A stretch of DNA of 64,000 nucleotides from Alteribacter lacisalsi (GTDB lineage: Bacteria; Bacillota; Bacilli; Bacillales; Salisediminibacteriaceae). The DNA lies in contig NZ_PDOF01000001.1 of assembly GCF_003226345.1 (NCBI RefSeq), positions 1,612,001-1,676,000 of the forward strand. Direction: 5' to 3'. Positions within the stretch are counted from its first letter, which is position 1. Every line of letters begins with the position of its first letter. Below are positions 19,225 to 27,523 of this stretch, in pieces. The notes under the pieces were generated by a model, which was given only the letters and a program-made list of their open reading frames with translations, was not told the DNA's origin and ran no database searches. The position numbers and the translations under genes were made by a program.

Positions 19225-19297
19225 TAAAGACACAAAAAGACTGTCTGTGGATGGGCTGCATCCATTACAGACAGTCTTTTTGTGTCTTTTTTTACAG
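19225..19297. terminator. Very strong bidirectional terminator hairpin
   Basis: The arm AAAGACACAAAAAGACTGTC (continuing TGT) is perfectly complementary to the arm starting at 19266. The loop is about 20 nt and a run of seven T follows. It ends the LMW phosphatase gene on the minus strand. Confidence 0.85.
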
Positions 19298-19337
19298 GTT
19301 AAAGTGTCTTCTGAGAAAACAATTTTAAAGCCTGATC

Positions 19338-19808
19338 CTAAAGGCCTTCTTTTTCACGAATATGAGCAAGGAGTTTCGTGCAGCCTTCCTCCACAAGCTC
19401 ATACACGTAATCAAAGTTACCGGTAAAGTACGGATCAGGTACGTCATCTTCTTTTCCATCATCGACAAAATCGAGGAGACGGGCAATTTCTCCCGAGTCA
19501 CCGTAGCCTTTCATCCTGGTCAGGTTTCCGACATTTTCAGCATCCATTCCTATAATGTAATCGTATTTCTGCAGATCCCCTTTGTCCACCTGCCGTGCCT
19601 GTAGACCTTCGGACTGGATACTGTTCTTTTTAAGAATACCGAGCGTGCCTTCATGAGGGGGATTACCTGTGTGCCAGTCACCAGTTCCTGCCGAGTCTGT
19701 GGTGATTTTTCCGTTAAGGCCGGCTTCGCGCACTTTGTCTTTAAAAACAGCTTCCGCCATCGGTGACCGGCAAATGTTCCCGAGACAGACAAATAGTACT
19801 TTTACCAC
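19338..19808 (-). CDS. Low-molecular-weight protein-tyrosine phosphatase
   Basis: A 156-residue protein with the P-loop C-L-G-N-I-C-R-S-P at residues 8-16 (catalytic Cys and Arg of the LMW-PTP family) and the general-acid loop VPDPYFTGN near residue 124. It removes phosphate from protein tyrosine or, in some relatives, arginine. In B. subtilis the comparable proteins are YfkJ and YwlE. The position of the DPYF loop fits the tyrosine-specific YfkJ type better, but I do not assign a symbol. It is monocistronic and divergent from the SOS-controlled yolD-like gene. Confidence 0.9.
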   Translation of the reverse strand: MVKVLFVCLGNICRSPMAEAVFKDKVREAGLNGKITTDSAGTGDWHTGNPPHEGTLGILKKNSIQSEGLQARQVDKGDLQKYDYIIGMDAENVGNLTRMKGYGDSGEIARLLDFVDDGKEDDVPDPYFTGNFDYVYELVEEGCTKLLAHIREKEGL

Positions 19809-19949
19809 ATTGATCCGCTCCTTTATCAGCTGGTGCTTTTATTATAGCCTATTTTCAGAGCTTTTCGGTATTTGACCGCAAAAAATCAAAGCCGTGTCCA
19901 TTTACCAGGTGTTACCGCTTGTTACACTCATCCCTGCACAGGTATTATA

Positions 19950-19963
19950 AGAACATACGTTCT
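19950..19963. promoter_or_regulatory. LexA (SOS) box in front of the yolD-like gene
   Basis: AGAACATACGTTCT contains a perfect GAAC-N4-GTTC core of the Bacillus LexA operator. It overlaps the promoter just downstream of TATTATAA and lies 20 bp before the start codon. Confidence 0.88.
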
Positions 19964-19982
19964 TAATAGAGGTGAGAAAACG

Positions 19983-20318
19983 ATGCATGACCGCGGGTCA
20001 ATTAAATGGACGTCCATGATGCTTCCCGAACATGTGGAAAAGCTTAAGGAACTTAAAAAGGAGCACCAGCGGGTTTCTCACGGTGAGGCGGACCCCCAGG
20101 CTGAAGAAGAGTGGGATCGCCTGATTGCCGAATCCTTTAACACAGGCTGTCTGCTTCAGCTTTCTTTTATGAATGGAGAATGCGCTAATCGTGTGAGGGG
20201 ACATGTAACAGGCGTGAATGCTGAGCAGGGGATGTTAACTGTCATTGAGGCGGGCGGCGTCCGGACGAGCGTCCGGTTCTCATCCGTTACCGCAGTCAGT
20301 CCTTATGAAGAGAGTTGA
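19983..20318 (+). CDS. yolD: YolD-like family protein
   Basis: I chose the ATG at 19983 (GAGGTGAG nine bases upstream), giving 111 residues. A longer reading would begin upstream of the LexA box and the promoter. The signature RGSIKWTSMMLPEHVEKLK at the N-terminus is typical of YolD/YqjX. These small proteins are usually encoded next to a UvrX-type Y-family polymerase and are SOS-induced, but their function is not known in detail. Here the polymerase partner lies on the opposite strand and converges, instead of sitting in the same operon. Both carry LexA-type boxes. The stop codon lies inside the first copy of a 128-bp tandem repeat. Confidence 0.88.
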   Translation: MHDRGSIKWTSMMLPEHVEKLKELKKEHQRVSHGEADPQAEEEWDRLIAESFNTGCLLQLSFMNGECANRVRGHVTGVNAEQGMLTVIEAGGVRTSVRFSSVTAVSPYEES

Positions 20319-20612
20319 CCGACCCGGCTTTTTATTTTGCCGGCCTTTTTTCCACCCATGGGCTCCGCACGCTCCGGTCTGACCGGAAAGTGCCCGGTCA
20401 GACTGACAGATCGTGGAGCGGCTCTACTCCATGCGTAAGGGGTTGACCGATCCGGCTTTTTATTTTGCCGGCCTTTTTTCCACCCATGGGCTCCGCACGC
20501 TCCGGTCTGACCGGAAAGTGCCCGGTCAGACTGACAGATCGTGGAGCGGCTCTACTCCATGCGTAAGGGGTTGACCGATCCGGCTTTTTATTTTGCCGGA
20601 TCGGTCAACCCC
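20314..20612. repeat. 128-bp tandem repeat, two full copies plus a terminal half-copy
   Basis: Units start at 20314, 20442 and 20570. The first two are identical apart from one base (GACCGACCC versus GACCGATCC). Each unit holds an inverted repeat GTCTGACCGG / CCGGTCAGAC with outer CTCCGCACG / CGTGGAG arms. The third copy stops after 26 bp and turns into the complement GCCGGATCGGTCAACCCC. That makes a near-perfect 18-bp terminator stem at 20567-20612 that touches the uvrX stop codon. No protein is encoded here. Confidence 0.92.
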
Positions 20613-21877
20613 TAAGATTTATGGCCGCCTGTGAGGGTGTTACGGTGTCTGGCTGTGCCTCCCTCCGCATAGGACACAGCCCTTAAAAGCGCATTCGGGC
20701 CGTGTTTCTGCCGGATATCATCCATCGCGTAACCGAGTGCCCGCTTTTTCGGACGGTCACTTTCCAGAAGACTGAGCTGAACGGAATCATCAGGATAGAC
20801 GTTGGAAATGGATACGGACAGTTTGCGTACAGTTGAGCCGTCGTAAAACCGCTTCATCAGCTTCAGACAGGCTTCGTACACTTCCATTGTAATATTCGTC
20901 GGTTCCGGGATCGTGATCTGACGGGAAAAACCGCCGCCCTGTTCGTTTTTACTGTATCCCATACCAAGACTGACCGTCTGTCCTGCACGGCGTTCCCGGC
21001 GGGCTCTTGCCGCCACCTCCTCACACATCTCCAGCAGCACCCGCTTTATCTCCACTGGATCCTTATAATCCCGAAGAAGAATTTGTCCTTTTGCATAGCT
21101 GATCTGCCCGGCAAGAATCGGGGCGCCGAGTTCGGAAAGATCCACGCCCCACGCATGGTAATAAAGCTGATTTCCCATGACACCGAACGCTTTTTCCAGT
21201 TTGTCAGGAGCATAACCGGCAAGCTGGCCGACAGTGAAGATCCCCATTCGGTTCAGCCGTTTTTCCATCCGGCTTCCGATCCCCCACATTTTCTGCAGCG
21301 GGGTGACAGGCCACAGTTTTTTTTGCACATCGCCGTATGTCCACCTGGCCACCCCTCTTTTTTTCGCCTCCAGATCGAGACAAAGCTTTGACAGGAGCAT
21401 GTTATCCCCGATGCCAATGGCGCACGTGAGTCCAAACCGCCGGTACAGGTCGGTCCGGATCGTCTCGGCGAGTTCCCACTCGTTTCCCCACAGCTTCTCC
21501 GTCCCGCCTACATCAAGAAAGCTTTCATCCACACTGTACGTGTGAATCGCTTCAAGAGGCACGTACCGGTGAAACAGGTCTGTCACCTGGACCGAAATAT
21601 GTAAGTAGGTGGCCATCGACGCGTTCACGAGAATAATCCGGGGATCGTCCGGAATTTCAAACAGCCGGTTTCCTGTTTTAATGCCAAAATCCTTTTTTAA
21701 GGGAGGGGTGGCCGCGAGTACGACACTTCCGCTTCTTTCTGTATCCCCCACCACAGCCAGATGAACAGACAGAGGGTCTTTCCCGAGCGCAATGGCCGCA
21801 CAGCTTGCGTAGAAGCTTTTCATATCCACACAGAAAATCTTCCGTTTCGGCATTGAATCGTAATCCACAGTCGTCAT
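20612..21877 (-). CDS. uvrX: Y-family DNA polymerase, UvrX/YqjW type
   Basis: A 421-residue translesion polymerase. The catalytic palm has the first acidic cluster in FCVDMKSFYASCA (about residues 15-27) and TYSVDESFLDV with the S-x-D-E dyad (about 109-119). A helix-hairpin-helix thumb follows (MWGIGSRMEKRLNRMGIFTVGQLA), then the little-finger domain. A LSLLE-like sequence near the C-terminus (QLSLLES) fits a beta-clamp binding motif. UvrX proteins are SOS-induced and error-prone. A LexA-like box and a sigma-A promoter precede the gene. It converges on yolD. A second Y-family enzyme (PolYB type) is at 31117-32403. Confidence 0.92.
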   Translation of the reverse strand: MTTVDYDSMPKRKIFCVDMKSFYASCAAIALGKDPLSVHLAVVGDTERSGSVVLAATPPLKKDFGIKTGNRLFEIPDDPRIILVNASMATYLHISVQVTDLFHRYVPLEAIHTYSVDESFLDVGGTEKLWGNEWELAETIRTDLYRRFGLTCAIGIGDNMLLSKLCLDLEAKKRGVARWTYGDVQKKLWPVTPLQKMWGIGSRMEKRLNRMGIFTVGQLAGYAPDKLEKAFGVMGNQLYYHAWGVDLSELGAPILAGQISYAKGQILLRDYKDPVEIKRVLLEMCEEVAARARRERRAGQTVSLGMGYSKNEQGGGFSRQITIPEPTNITMEVYEACLKLMKRFYDGSTVRKLSVSISNVYPDDSVQLSLLESDRPKKRALGYAMDDIRQKHGPNALLRAVSYAEGGTARHRNTLTGGHKS

Positions 21878-21914
21878 CCTCCCGCTTTGTTCGTTATATG
21901 TTAAGGTACGTTTA

Positions 21915-21944
21915 ATTATAGGGGAATATACGTTCGTATTTCAA
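21915..21944 (-). promoter_or_regulatory. uvrX promoter with LexA-like box
   Basis: On the minus strand, TTGAAA (21944-21939) and TATAAT (21920-21915) are 18 bp apart. Inside the spacer, CGAACGTATATTCC (21937-21924) matches the LexA operator GAAC-N4-GTTC with one mismatch (ATTC). Confidence 0.7.
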
Positions 21945-21996
21945 CTGTAAAAATGAGGATAATATCTCTGATTATCCCCACAGGAATACAACAGTG

Positions 21997-22788
21997 CTAT
22001 TTTTTTCTGAACTGGCTTCCGGCGGCCTTTTCCATAAGACCGGGAAAAAACTGATAAATCTTGGATCCAATATTCATCCAGCGGGGCAGGTTCAGTTCCC
22101 GCTTCGGCTTATCAATCAGATCTATTGTTCTTGATGCAACCATTTCTGCATCAAGCATATATTTTTCCACACTTTTTTCATAATCCCCCGAGGCATCTGC
22201 CCGGGCAAAAAAATTGGTTTTAACCGGTCCAGGATTAACCGTGCTCACACGGATGCCGGTACCTTCCAGTTCCATTCTCAGGCTGTTGGCAAAGGCCAGC
22301 ACTGCATGCTTGGTTGCCGAATATCCACCGGATTTCGGGGTGGCCAGTTTTCCGGCCTGGGAAGCTACGTGGATGATATGCCCGCTCCCCCGTTCCCTCA
22401 TACCGGGCAGGACGGCCTGGGTGCATGAAAAAAGACCGTACACATTGACTTCGAACATGTCTTTGATGTCCTGAAGCTTTGCATGTTCAAAATCATCAAA
22501 GATACCGAAGCCGGCGTTATTAATCAGGACGTCCACCGGCCCTGCTTTACTGAAAATGTTATTAAACGTACGAAAAACCGCTTCGTCATCACTCACGTCC
22601 AGTTCAAATACGAGCGGCTTAATCCCCGTTTCACGTTCAATCAGGGCAGCGCCCTCTGTTAACTTATCCAGGGATCTTGCCAGCATAACGGGCAGACCGC
22701 CTTTCCGGGCGGTCTCCCGGGCCATTTCGAATCCGAGACCACCGGAGGCACCGGTGATCGCGACAATTCGCTGATTCCAAGGTTTCAT
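21997..22788 (-). CDS. yqjQ: Short-chain dehydrogenase/reductase, YqjQ-like
   Basis: A 263-residue classical SDR: the nucleotide-binding TGASGGLG (about residues 13-20), NNAGFG (about 93-98), the catalytic Ser in HVASQAG, and YSATK with catalytic Tyr and Lys (about 157-161). The C-terminal tail with LPRWMNIGSKIYQFFPGL is typical of YqjQ/DltE-like members. Coenzyme preference is probably NADP(H), because an Arg (ARS) follows the second strand. The substrate is unknown. In B. subtilis yqjQ also lies near yqjN and yqjW, so synteny supports the name. It is monocistronic. Confidence 0.85.
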   Translation of the reverse strand: MKPWNQRIVAITGASGGLGFEMARETARKGGLPVMLARSLDKLTEGAALIERETGIKPLVFELDVSDDEAVFRTFNNIFSKAGPVDVLINNAGFGIFDDFEHAKLQDIKDMFEVNVYGLFSCTQAVLPGMRERGSGHIIHVASQAGKLATPKSGGYSATKHAVLAFANSLRMELEGTGIRVSTVNPGPVKTNFFARADASGDYEKSVEKYMLDAEMVASRTIDLIDKPKRELNLPRWMNIGSKIYQFFPGLMEKAAGSQFRKK

Positions 22789-22962
22789 CGAGCTGTTCCT
22801 CTCTTTCCTGACTGACGATTATCTTTGTTTATTATAGCCAATACTGAAGAAGCCCGCCAACTATTTCATGCCCGCAAAGAAAGAAGGTTTCATCTTTGAC
22901 GTTATTCTAGTAGAATAATAGAGGATTATAAGGGAACTATTCAGAGGAGCGAAATACATAAC

Positions 22963-23793
22963 ATGTCCAATTCAATGCCCGGGTGGAAGAAAAAACTCGA
23001 CTGGTTCGTAGAGCACAAATATTTCACCTCTGTCATCATTACACTAATCATGATTAACGCAGTAGTTGTGGGCCTCGAAACGTATCCCCACCTTTATGAG
23101 GAATACCGCTCGACCTTTTTTGCCATCGATCGGATCCTCCTCGGCATTTTTGCCGTTGAGGTTGGACTTCGTATGCTGGCAGCAAGAACACTGAAGGATT
23201 TCTTTAAAAGCGGATGGAACTGGTTTGACTTTATCATCGTCTTAAGCGGTCTTCTTCTGGCAGGCGCATATTTCGTGACGGTACTCCGAATTCTCAGGGT
23301 TCTCCGTGTCTTCCGGGCCATTTCTGTCATTCCTTCGCTCAGAAGGCTTGTTGACGCCCTTCTGATGACCATTCCGGCTCTGGGAAATATCATGCTCCTG
23401 ATGAGCATTATCTTTTATATTTTTGCGGTAACCGGAACGATGCTGTTCCAGGAAGTCTCACCGGAGTACTTTGGTTCGCTGCAGCTTTCCCTGCTTACCC
23501 TGTTCCAGGTAGTCACACTTGAGTCGTGGGCAAGCCAGGTTATGCGCCCGATTTTTGCAGAACTCCCCTGGTCGTGGGTCTACTTTGTCTCCTTCGTTCT
23601 TGTCGGTACATTCGTTGTCTTCAACCTCTTCATTGGTGTCATTGTAAACAATGTGGAAAAAGCCGAATCAGCTGAAGAAGAGGAGATCGACGAAACGAAA
23701 AATGAAGTGACCGAACTCCGCAGGGAGGTCGGTGAACTGAAAGATCTGCTCCGGGAGCACCTGGATCGAAACGGAAACAATAAAAGCGGCTGA
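22963..23793 (+). CDS. BacNaV-type voltage-gated sodium channel (NaChBac-like)
   Basis: A 276-residue six-helix ion channel subunit that would assemble as a tetramer. The S4 voltage sensor carries arginines every third residue (R109, R112, R115, R118). The pore loop has the selectivity filter T185-L-E-S-W-A-S191, identical to the NaChBac filter and diagnostic of sodium selectivity in this family. A long S6 follows (FVVFNLFIGVIVNN), then a negatively charged neck and a C-terminal heptad helix (about 240-270) that tetramerises in known BacNaV structures. In alkaliphilic Bacillus the homologue supplies sodium for motility and pH homeostasis. It is monocistronic, with a terminator 10 bp after the stop. 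Confidence 0.93.
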   Translation: MSNSMPGWKKKLDWFVEHKYFTSVIITLIMINAVVVGLETYPHLYEEYRSTFFAIDRILLGIFAVEVGLRMLAARTLKDFFKSGWNWFDFIIVLSGLLLAGAYFVTVLRILRVLRVFRAISVIPSLRRLVDALLMTIPALGNIMLLMSIIFYIFAVTGTMLFQEVSPEYFGSLQLSLLTLFQVVTLESWASQVMRPIFAELPWSWVYFVSFVLVGTFVVFNLFIGVIVNNVEKAESAEEEEIDETKNEVTELRREVGELKDLLREHLDRNGNNKSG

Positions 23794-23800
23794 CCACAGG

Positions 23801-23837
23801 TCCCGGAAGGCGTCATGCCTGTCCGGGATTTTCTTCG
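23801..23837 (+). terminator. Terminator of the sodium channel gene
   Basis: The stem TCCCGGA / TCCGGGA has an inner AGGC / GCCT and is followed by TTTTCTT. Confidence 0.8.
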
Positions 23838-23845
23838 ACCCTCCA

Positions 23846-23862
23846 TGTCAGATAATCTGACA
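23846..23862. promoter_or_regulatory. TnrA/GlnR box upstream of tnrA
   Basis: TGTCAGATAATCTGACA fits TGTNA-N7-TNACA perfectly. Its centre lies about 49 bp before the start predicted from TATACT at 23891-23896, which is the spacing of TnrA-activated promoters. This predicts autoactivation under nitrogen limitation. Confidence 0.88.
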
Positions 23863-23942
23863 AACAACGAACCTTTTTTGCGATACCTGCTATACTAGTA
23901 GAAAATCACCAAGGCGTGCAATCCGGGGAAGGGATCGATTCG

Positions 23943-24251
23943 ATGAAGTCGTACAAAGATAAAAAAGTAATCAGCATCGGCGTGGTCAGTGAACTTACCG
24001 GCCTTTCCGAACGTCAGATCAGGTACTATGAGCAGCGGCAGCTGATCAGCCCGGAACGTTCCAAAGGCGGCACGCGGAAATATTCCTTTATGGATGTAGA
24101 ACGGCTGGTGGAAATTGCAAACAAGATGGAAGACGGGATGCAGACTTTTGAAATACGAAAAGAGGAAAAGCAGAGAGCAAACCGGGAGCAGGTACGCAAA
24201 AAGATGCTCCGCGGCCAGTTGAATACCGCTTTCCCAAATCAGCGAAAATGA
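23943..24251 (+). CDS. tnrA: Nitrogen regulator TnrA (MerR family)
   Basis: A 102-residue protein (B. subtilis TnrA has 110). The N-terminus [11 protein letters not shown] and the winged helix ([22 protein letters not shown], then [14 protein letters not shown]) match TnrA closely. The C-terminal [11 protein letters not shown] is the TnrA tail that binds feedback-inhibited glutamine synthetase and is absent in this form from GlnR. I chose the ATG at 23943; an in-frame GTG at 23916 would add nine residues lacking similarity. TnrA activates nitrogen-scavenging genes when glutamine is scarce. No TnrA target other than itself is evident in this window. Confidence 0.93.
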   Translation: MKSYKDKKVISIGVVSELTGLSERQIRYYEQRQLISPERSKGGTRKYSFMDVERLVEIANKMEDGMQTFEIRKEEKQRANREQVRKKMLRGQLNTAFPNQRK

Positions 24252-24276
24252 CGCCGGCAGGCGTCATTTTTTGTTT
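24245..24276 (+). terminator. Terminator of tnrA
   Basis: The stem AAAATGACGCC / GGCGTCATTTT is followed by TTGTTTTG. The left arm overlaps the stop codon. Confidence 0.88.
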
Positions 24277-24390
24277 TGATCCGGCGCAGTTTCCCATTTT
24301 CTCCGTGGTAATTCCCCTCATTGACGGTCATACTATCAGTCAGAAGTATGACACCAGGCCGCAACGGCTGAATGAAATGAGGCGGTTTTT

Positions 24391-25236
24391 ATGAAGCAAA
24401 AGACAGTTTGGCATCACACCACCCTTCTCCTCACCATCCTTTGCGTGGCAGTGACAGCAATTACAGCCTCTCCTGGATACGCAGAAGAAAATGGGCAGGA
24501 AGCAAAGGTGGCTGTGATCATCGACGACTTTGGCGGGAACACGGGGGGTGTATATCGTTTTCTCAGATCAGAAATTCCAATTACCGTAGCCGTCATGCCG
24601 TTTCTGGACGAATCCACTGAACAGGCGGAAATGGCTCACGAACTGGGATTTGAAGTGATTGTACACCTGCCGCTGGAACCGAAAAGAGGAAAAGCATCCT
24701 GGCTCGGCCCCTTGCCTATCACCTCCGCCCTGAGTAATGAGGAAGTCAAAAACAGGGTGAGAAAAGCTATTGAGGATGTCCCTTATGCAAAAGGACTTAA
24801 CAACCATATGGGGTCAAACATCGTGGGAAACAAGCGGATTATGAAAGCAATTCTAGAGGTTGCCAGGGAATATGATCTTTATGTGATCGACAGCGGAACA
24901 AGCCCCGATTCGGTGATCCCGGAATTGGCGGAAGAAATGAACCTGCGCTGGGCCGCAAGAGACACTTTTCTCGATGACAGCCGTTCGTCGAGAAACCACG
25001 TGTATAAACAGATGCTGCGCTTATGCAGTCAGGCTGAAAAGCATGGCGGTGCAATTGGAATCGGACATGTGGGCATAAAAGGGACAGATACGTTTAACGG
25101 AATTTCAGATTCCCTGGCTCATCTGAAGAACCGGAATGTCCGCATCGTCCCTGTTTCCGAACTGATTCCCACCAGTGTTGAAAAAGATCCATCGCAATTC
25201 TGGCAGCGTATAGTGGGAGGCGAAGCCGATGAATAA
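24391..25236 (+). CDS. Secreted divergent polysaccharide deacetylase (YibQ/DUF610 family)
   Basis: A 281-residue protein with a cleavable signal peptide (hydrophobic ~10-25, then ASPGYAEE). The mature part is a divergent deacetylase fold: VAVIIDDFGGN at the start with the Asp pair, EVIVHLPLEP with the His of motif 2, NNHMGSNIVG, and IGIGHVGIKG. Family proteins are extracytoplasmic and resemble carbohydrate deacetylases, but no activity is firmly established. The last eight bases overlap the GNAT gene, so the two form an operon. The role is probably at the cell wall, which is inference. Confidence 0.82.
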   Translation: MKQKTVWHHTTLLLTILCVAVTAITASPGYAEENGQEAKVAVIIDDFGGNTGGVYRFLRSEIPITVAVMPFLDESTEQAEMAHELGFEVIVHLPLEPKRGKASWLGPLPITSALSNEEVKNRVRKAIEDVPYAKGLNNHMGSNIVGNKRIMKAILEVAREYDLYVIDSGTSPDSVIPELAEEMNLRWAARDTFLDDSRSSRNHVYKQMLRLCSQAEKHGGAIGIGHVGIKGTDTFNGISDSLAHLKNRNVRIVPVSELIPTSVEKDPSQFWQRIVGGEADE

Positions 25237-25777
25237 CAGTGAAACCATTTCGTTCACGGCGAAAGACGGCACTTCTGTGACACTTCGGCCTGCTGGACCG
25301 GATGATGCCTTTGATATCATCACAAACGTGGAAGAAATCATTCAGCAGGGCCGCTATATTCAGAAAGAACATGTGAGGACGGTCGAAGAAGAGCAGTCAT
25401 TCATCCGTGAAATGAGAGCAGAAAACAACATGTACACTGTGGTGGAAATTGACAAACGGGTCTACGGCATCGCCAGGCTCCTCCGGGGTGAACTGAAGAT
25501 GAAGCGCCACACCGCTCTCTTCCGCACCTGGCTTGCTACACCCGCTCAGGGAAAAGGGCTGGGAAAAAAGCTGATGGAATATACGCTGGAATGGGGGAAA
25601 AAGAACGGGCTGTATAAAATCTGTCTCACCGTTTTCGCTAAAAATGAAGTGGCTGTAAACCTCTACGAACAATATGGGTTCGTCAAAGAAGGCGTGCAGA
25701 AAGACCAGGTTTTTATCGAGGGCGAATATGATGATGAAATTTTCATGGCTTATTTTATCGATGAAAATCGAAGTTAA
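25229..25777 (+). CDS. GNAT family N-acetyltransferase
   Basis: A 182-residue single-domain GNAT. The acetyl-CoA pyrophosphate loop is TPAQGKGLGKKLM (Q/R-x-x-G-x-G/A, about residues 106-116), followed by the conserved VFAKNEVAVNLYEQYGFVKEG that closes the fold. The beta-bulge strand ALFRTWLATP precedes the loop. This arrangement resembles the YhhY/PhnO group, which acetylates small amines or amino acids. The start codon lies inside the end of the deacetylase gene (8-bp overlap), which supports joint translation. No specific substrate can be proposed. Confidence 0.85.
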   Translation: MNNSETISFTAKDGTSVTLRPAGPDDAFDIITNVEEIIQQGRYIQKEHVRTVEEEQSFIREMRAENNMYTVVEIDKRVYGIARLLRGELKMKRHTALFRTWLATPAQGKGLGKKLMEYTLEWGKKNGLYKICLTVFAKNEVAVNLYEQYGFVKEGVQKDQVFIEGEYDDEIFMAYFIDENRS

Positions 25778-25840
25778 TTTGAACTGTGAAAATGTCCGCA
25801 GGTAAGTGAACACTCGGTTTAGGAATGCGGGCGGGGACAA

Positions 25841-25877
25841 AAAAAAGGTTCCGGCAGTAACAGGAACCTTTTTTTTT
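25841..25877. terminator. Bidirectional terminator between the GNAT gene and yqjN
   Basis: The stem AAGGTTCC / GGAACCTT has A8 on one side and T9 on the other, and sits between two convergent genes. Confidence 0.9.
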
Positions 25878-25903
25878 GCACGTTATAAATAGCATTTTTA
25901 AGA

Positions 25904-27523
25904 CTATTTAAACACTTCGTGAATACCCACTTCCATAATTGCAGGCAGCTCATGGAAGGAATAAGTCATCTCCAGCCGCTCCGTCCAGCTGTGGGCACCT
26001 CTTCCAAATGGTCCAAAGTTCATTACCGGTACACTAAGCTTCTCCATAGCCTGGAGGGGCAGATCGTATGTCACTTCCCAAAGAGGCATGTTTTTGAGCA
26101 TCGTATCAAGTGACCGCTTCGTATCAGGCAGCTGGAGGTAGCTGAGATCCGAAAGCCCGGGAAAATACGGGTAATCAAGCACTTCCCGATTCTGTACAGC
26201 ATCCGCCTCTTCCATGACCTTTTCCACCACTTTATTCACAAGCGGATGGCCGGCAGACTCGACTGCTGGATAAAAAGGCGGCGTGTAAAAAAGGACAATC
26301 ATCGGTGCCAGATCCTTACAGAATCCCGCAATGTGATGAACCGTATGAATCGTAATTTCCCTGTCGTCCAGTTGGCTTTCGTTCGCCTGAATAAACGAAA
26401 CCTGCCTTTTTACTTCTTCGAGGCCGTGGTGCTTAACTGCATGATGCCACAATTCTTCATAGGTCAGGATGCGGATCTTCTTTTTCTCCGGCTCATATCC
26501 GTGAACCTGGGCGAAAGCTTTTTCCCGCTCGGAATAGGCTTTTGCTATCTGTTCCGCTGTTTCACTGGCCAGTACAAGCAACTCGTCTGTTACATCCTTC
26601 ATCTGTTTTTTCATGAACAGAAGGTTAAAGAGAACCACCGCTGTATGAGGAATCTGGGTTGAGTAATCCGTCTTTAAATCCTTTTGAATCAGGCTTGTAG
26701 GCGGCGGTGTTTTCTGCACACCTTCCTTCTCCGTAAAATCAGGATTCAGTTCCAGTGCATTGTTGAGATAGGAGGCCATGAAATTTCCATTGAGCCCTGA
26801 AAACGGTTCTGCGACATGTGCTTCTTCGCCGTAGCAGTAAAAGCCCGGCAGCACTTTTCCAAGGGAACCTCTGTACACATACAGATGTTCGTCTCCGGGA
26901 TACCCTGAAAAAACCGGTTCTGTATTCCAGGCCATTTTATAATCTAAATCATGGGTATCCGCAAGTTCCAGAAGTTTTCCCGCTGCTTCACGCATACCGG
27001 TGGAATTTACTTCTTCGTCCGGCACGGCAAGCATAAGAATGTTTCCGTCAAACGCTCCTTCTCCTGCCTTCTCAATCATGCGCATGCAAAGAGCAATCCC
27101 CGCTTTCATATCCATCACCCCTCTTCCGAACAGCCAGTTGCCGTTCTCGAGATCGTGCCGGACGTCTTCTGGGAGATGATCTTTGCCCGCAGTCATCTGC
27201 TCGGTAAACTCCCGCGGACGAAAGGCCAGGTGCTTCCATTCTCCATAGTCCTCTACATCCACAACATCAAGGTGCCCCATGATGATTAGCGTTTTTTTCG
27301 TTTTTTTCCTGCTTTTCACGAGAGCAGAAACGTATTTCCGTCCATCAGCAGTGTAATGGGTCTTCAAGTGTCCCTTATTCTGCTTAAAATATGAAAGACG
27401 CCTCAGCTGATAGTCAACGAATTCCATAATTCCAATTTCCTCTTCGCTTCCTGTAACACTGGCGTACTCACAAAGTGATATTGTAAGTTCTTTAAGCTGA
27501 TCTCCTGTCTGCCATTTCCCCAT
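25904..27523 (-). CDS. yqjN: M20-family peptidase/amidohydrolase, YqjN (RocB-like)
   Basis: A 539-residue protein. The M20 metal-binding signature is MGHLDVVDVEDYGEW (His and Asp, about residues 96-110), followed by GRGVMDMKAGIA with the bridging Asp and then VPDEEVNSTGM with the general-base Glu. A large insertion around 240-400 and the distal His in FGRGAHSWTERL complete the fold. The size and motifs match RocB and YqjN, which are annotated in arginine degradation without a defined reaction. The start has GGAGGGG upstream. The gene is single, and its place near namA and yqjQ agrees with B. subtilis order. Confidence 0.85.
   Translation of the reverse strand: MGKWQTGDQLKELTISLCEYASVTGSEEEIGIMEFVDYQLRRLSYFKQNKGHLKTHYTADGRKYVSALVKSRKKTKKTLIIMGHLDVVDVEDYGEWKHLAFRPREFTEQMTAGKDHLPEDVRHDLENGNWLFGRGVMDMKAGIALCMRMIEKAGEGAFDGNILMLAVPDEEVNSTGMREAAGKLLELADTHDLDYKMAWNTEPVFSGYPGDEHLYVYRGSLGKVLPGFYCYGEEAHVAEPFSGLNGNFMASYLNNALELNPDFTEKEGVQKTPPPTSLIQKDLKTDYSTQIPHTAVVLFNLLFMKKQMKDVTDELLVLASETAEQIAKAYSEREKAFAQVHGYEPEKKKIRILTYEELWHHAVKHHGLEEVKRQVSFIQANESQLDDREITIHTVHHIAGFCKDLAPMIVLFYTPPFYPAVESAGHPLVNKVVEKVMEEADAVQNREVLDYPYFPGLSDLSYLQLPDTKRSLDTMLKNMPLWEVTYDLPLQAMEKLSVPVMNFGPFGRGAHSWTERLEMTYSFHELPAIMEVGIHEVFK

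Noticed and set aside
20314-20612. A CRISPR-like array
   Set aside because: Only two and a half units of 128 bp, directly adjacent with no spacers, and terminator-like structure; no cas genes in the window.
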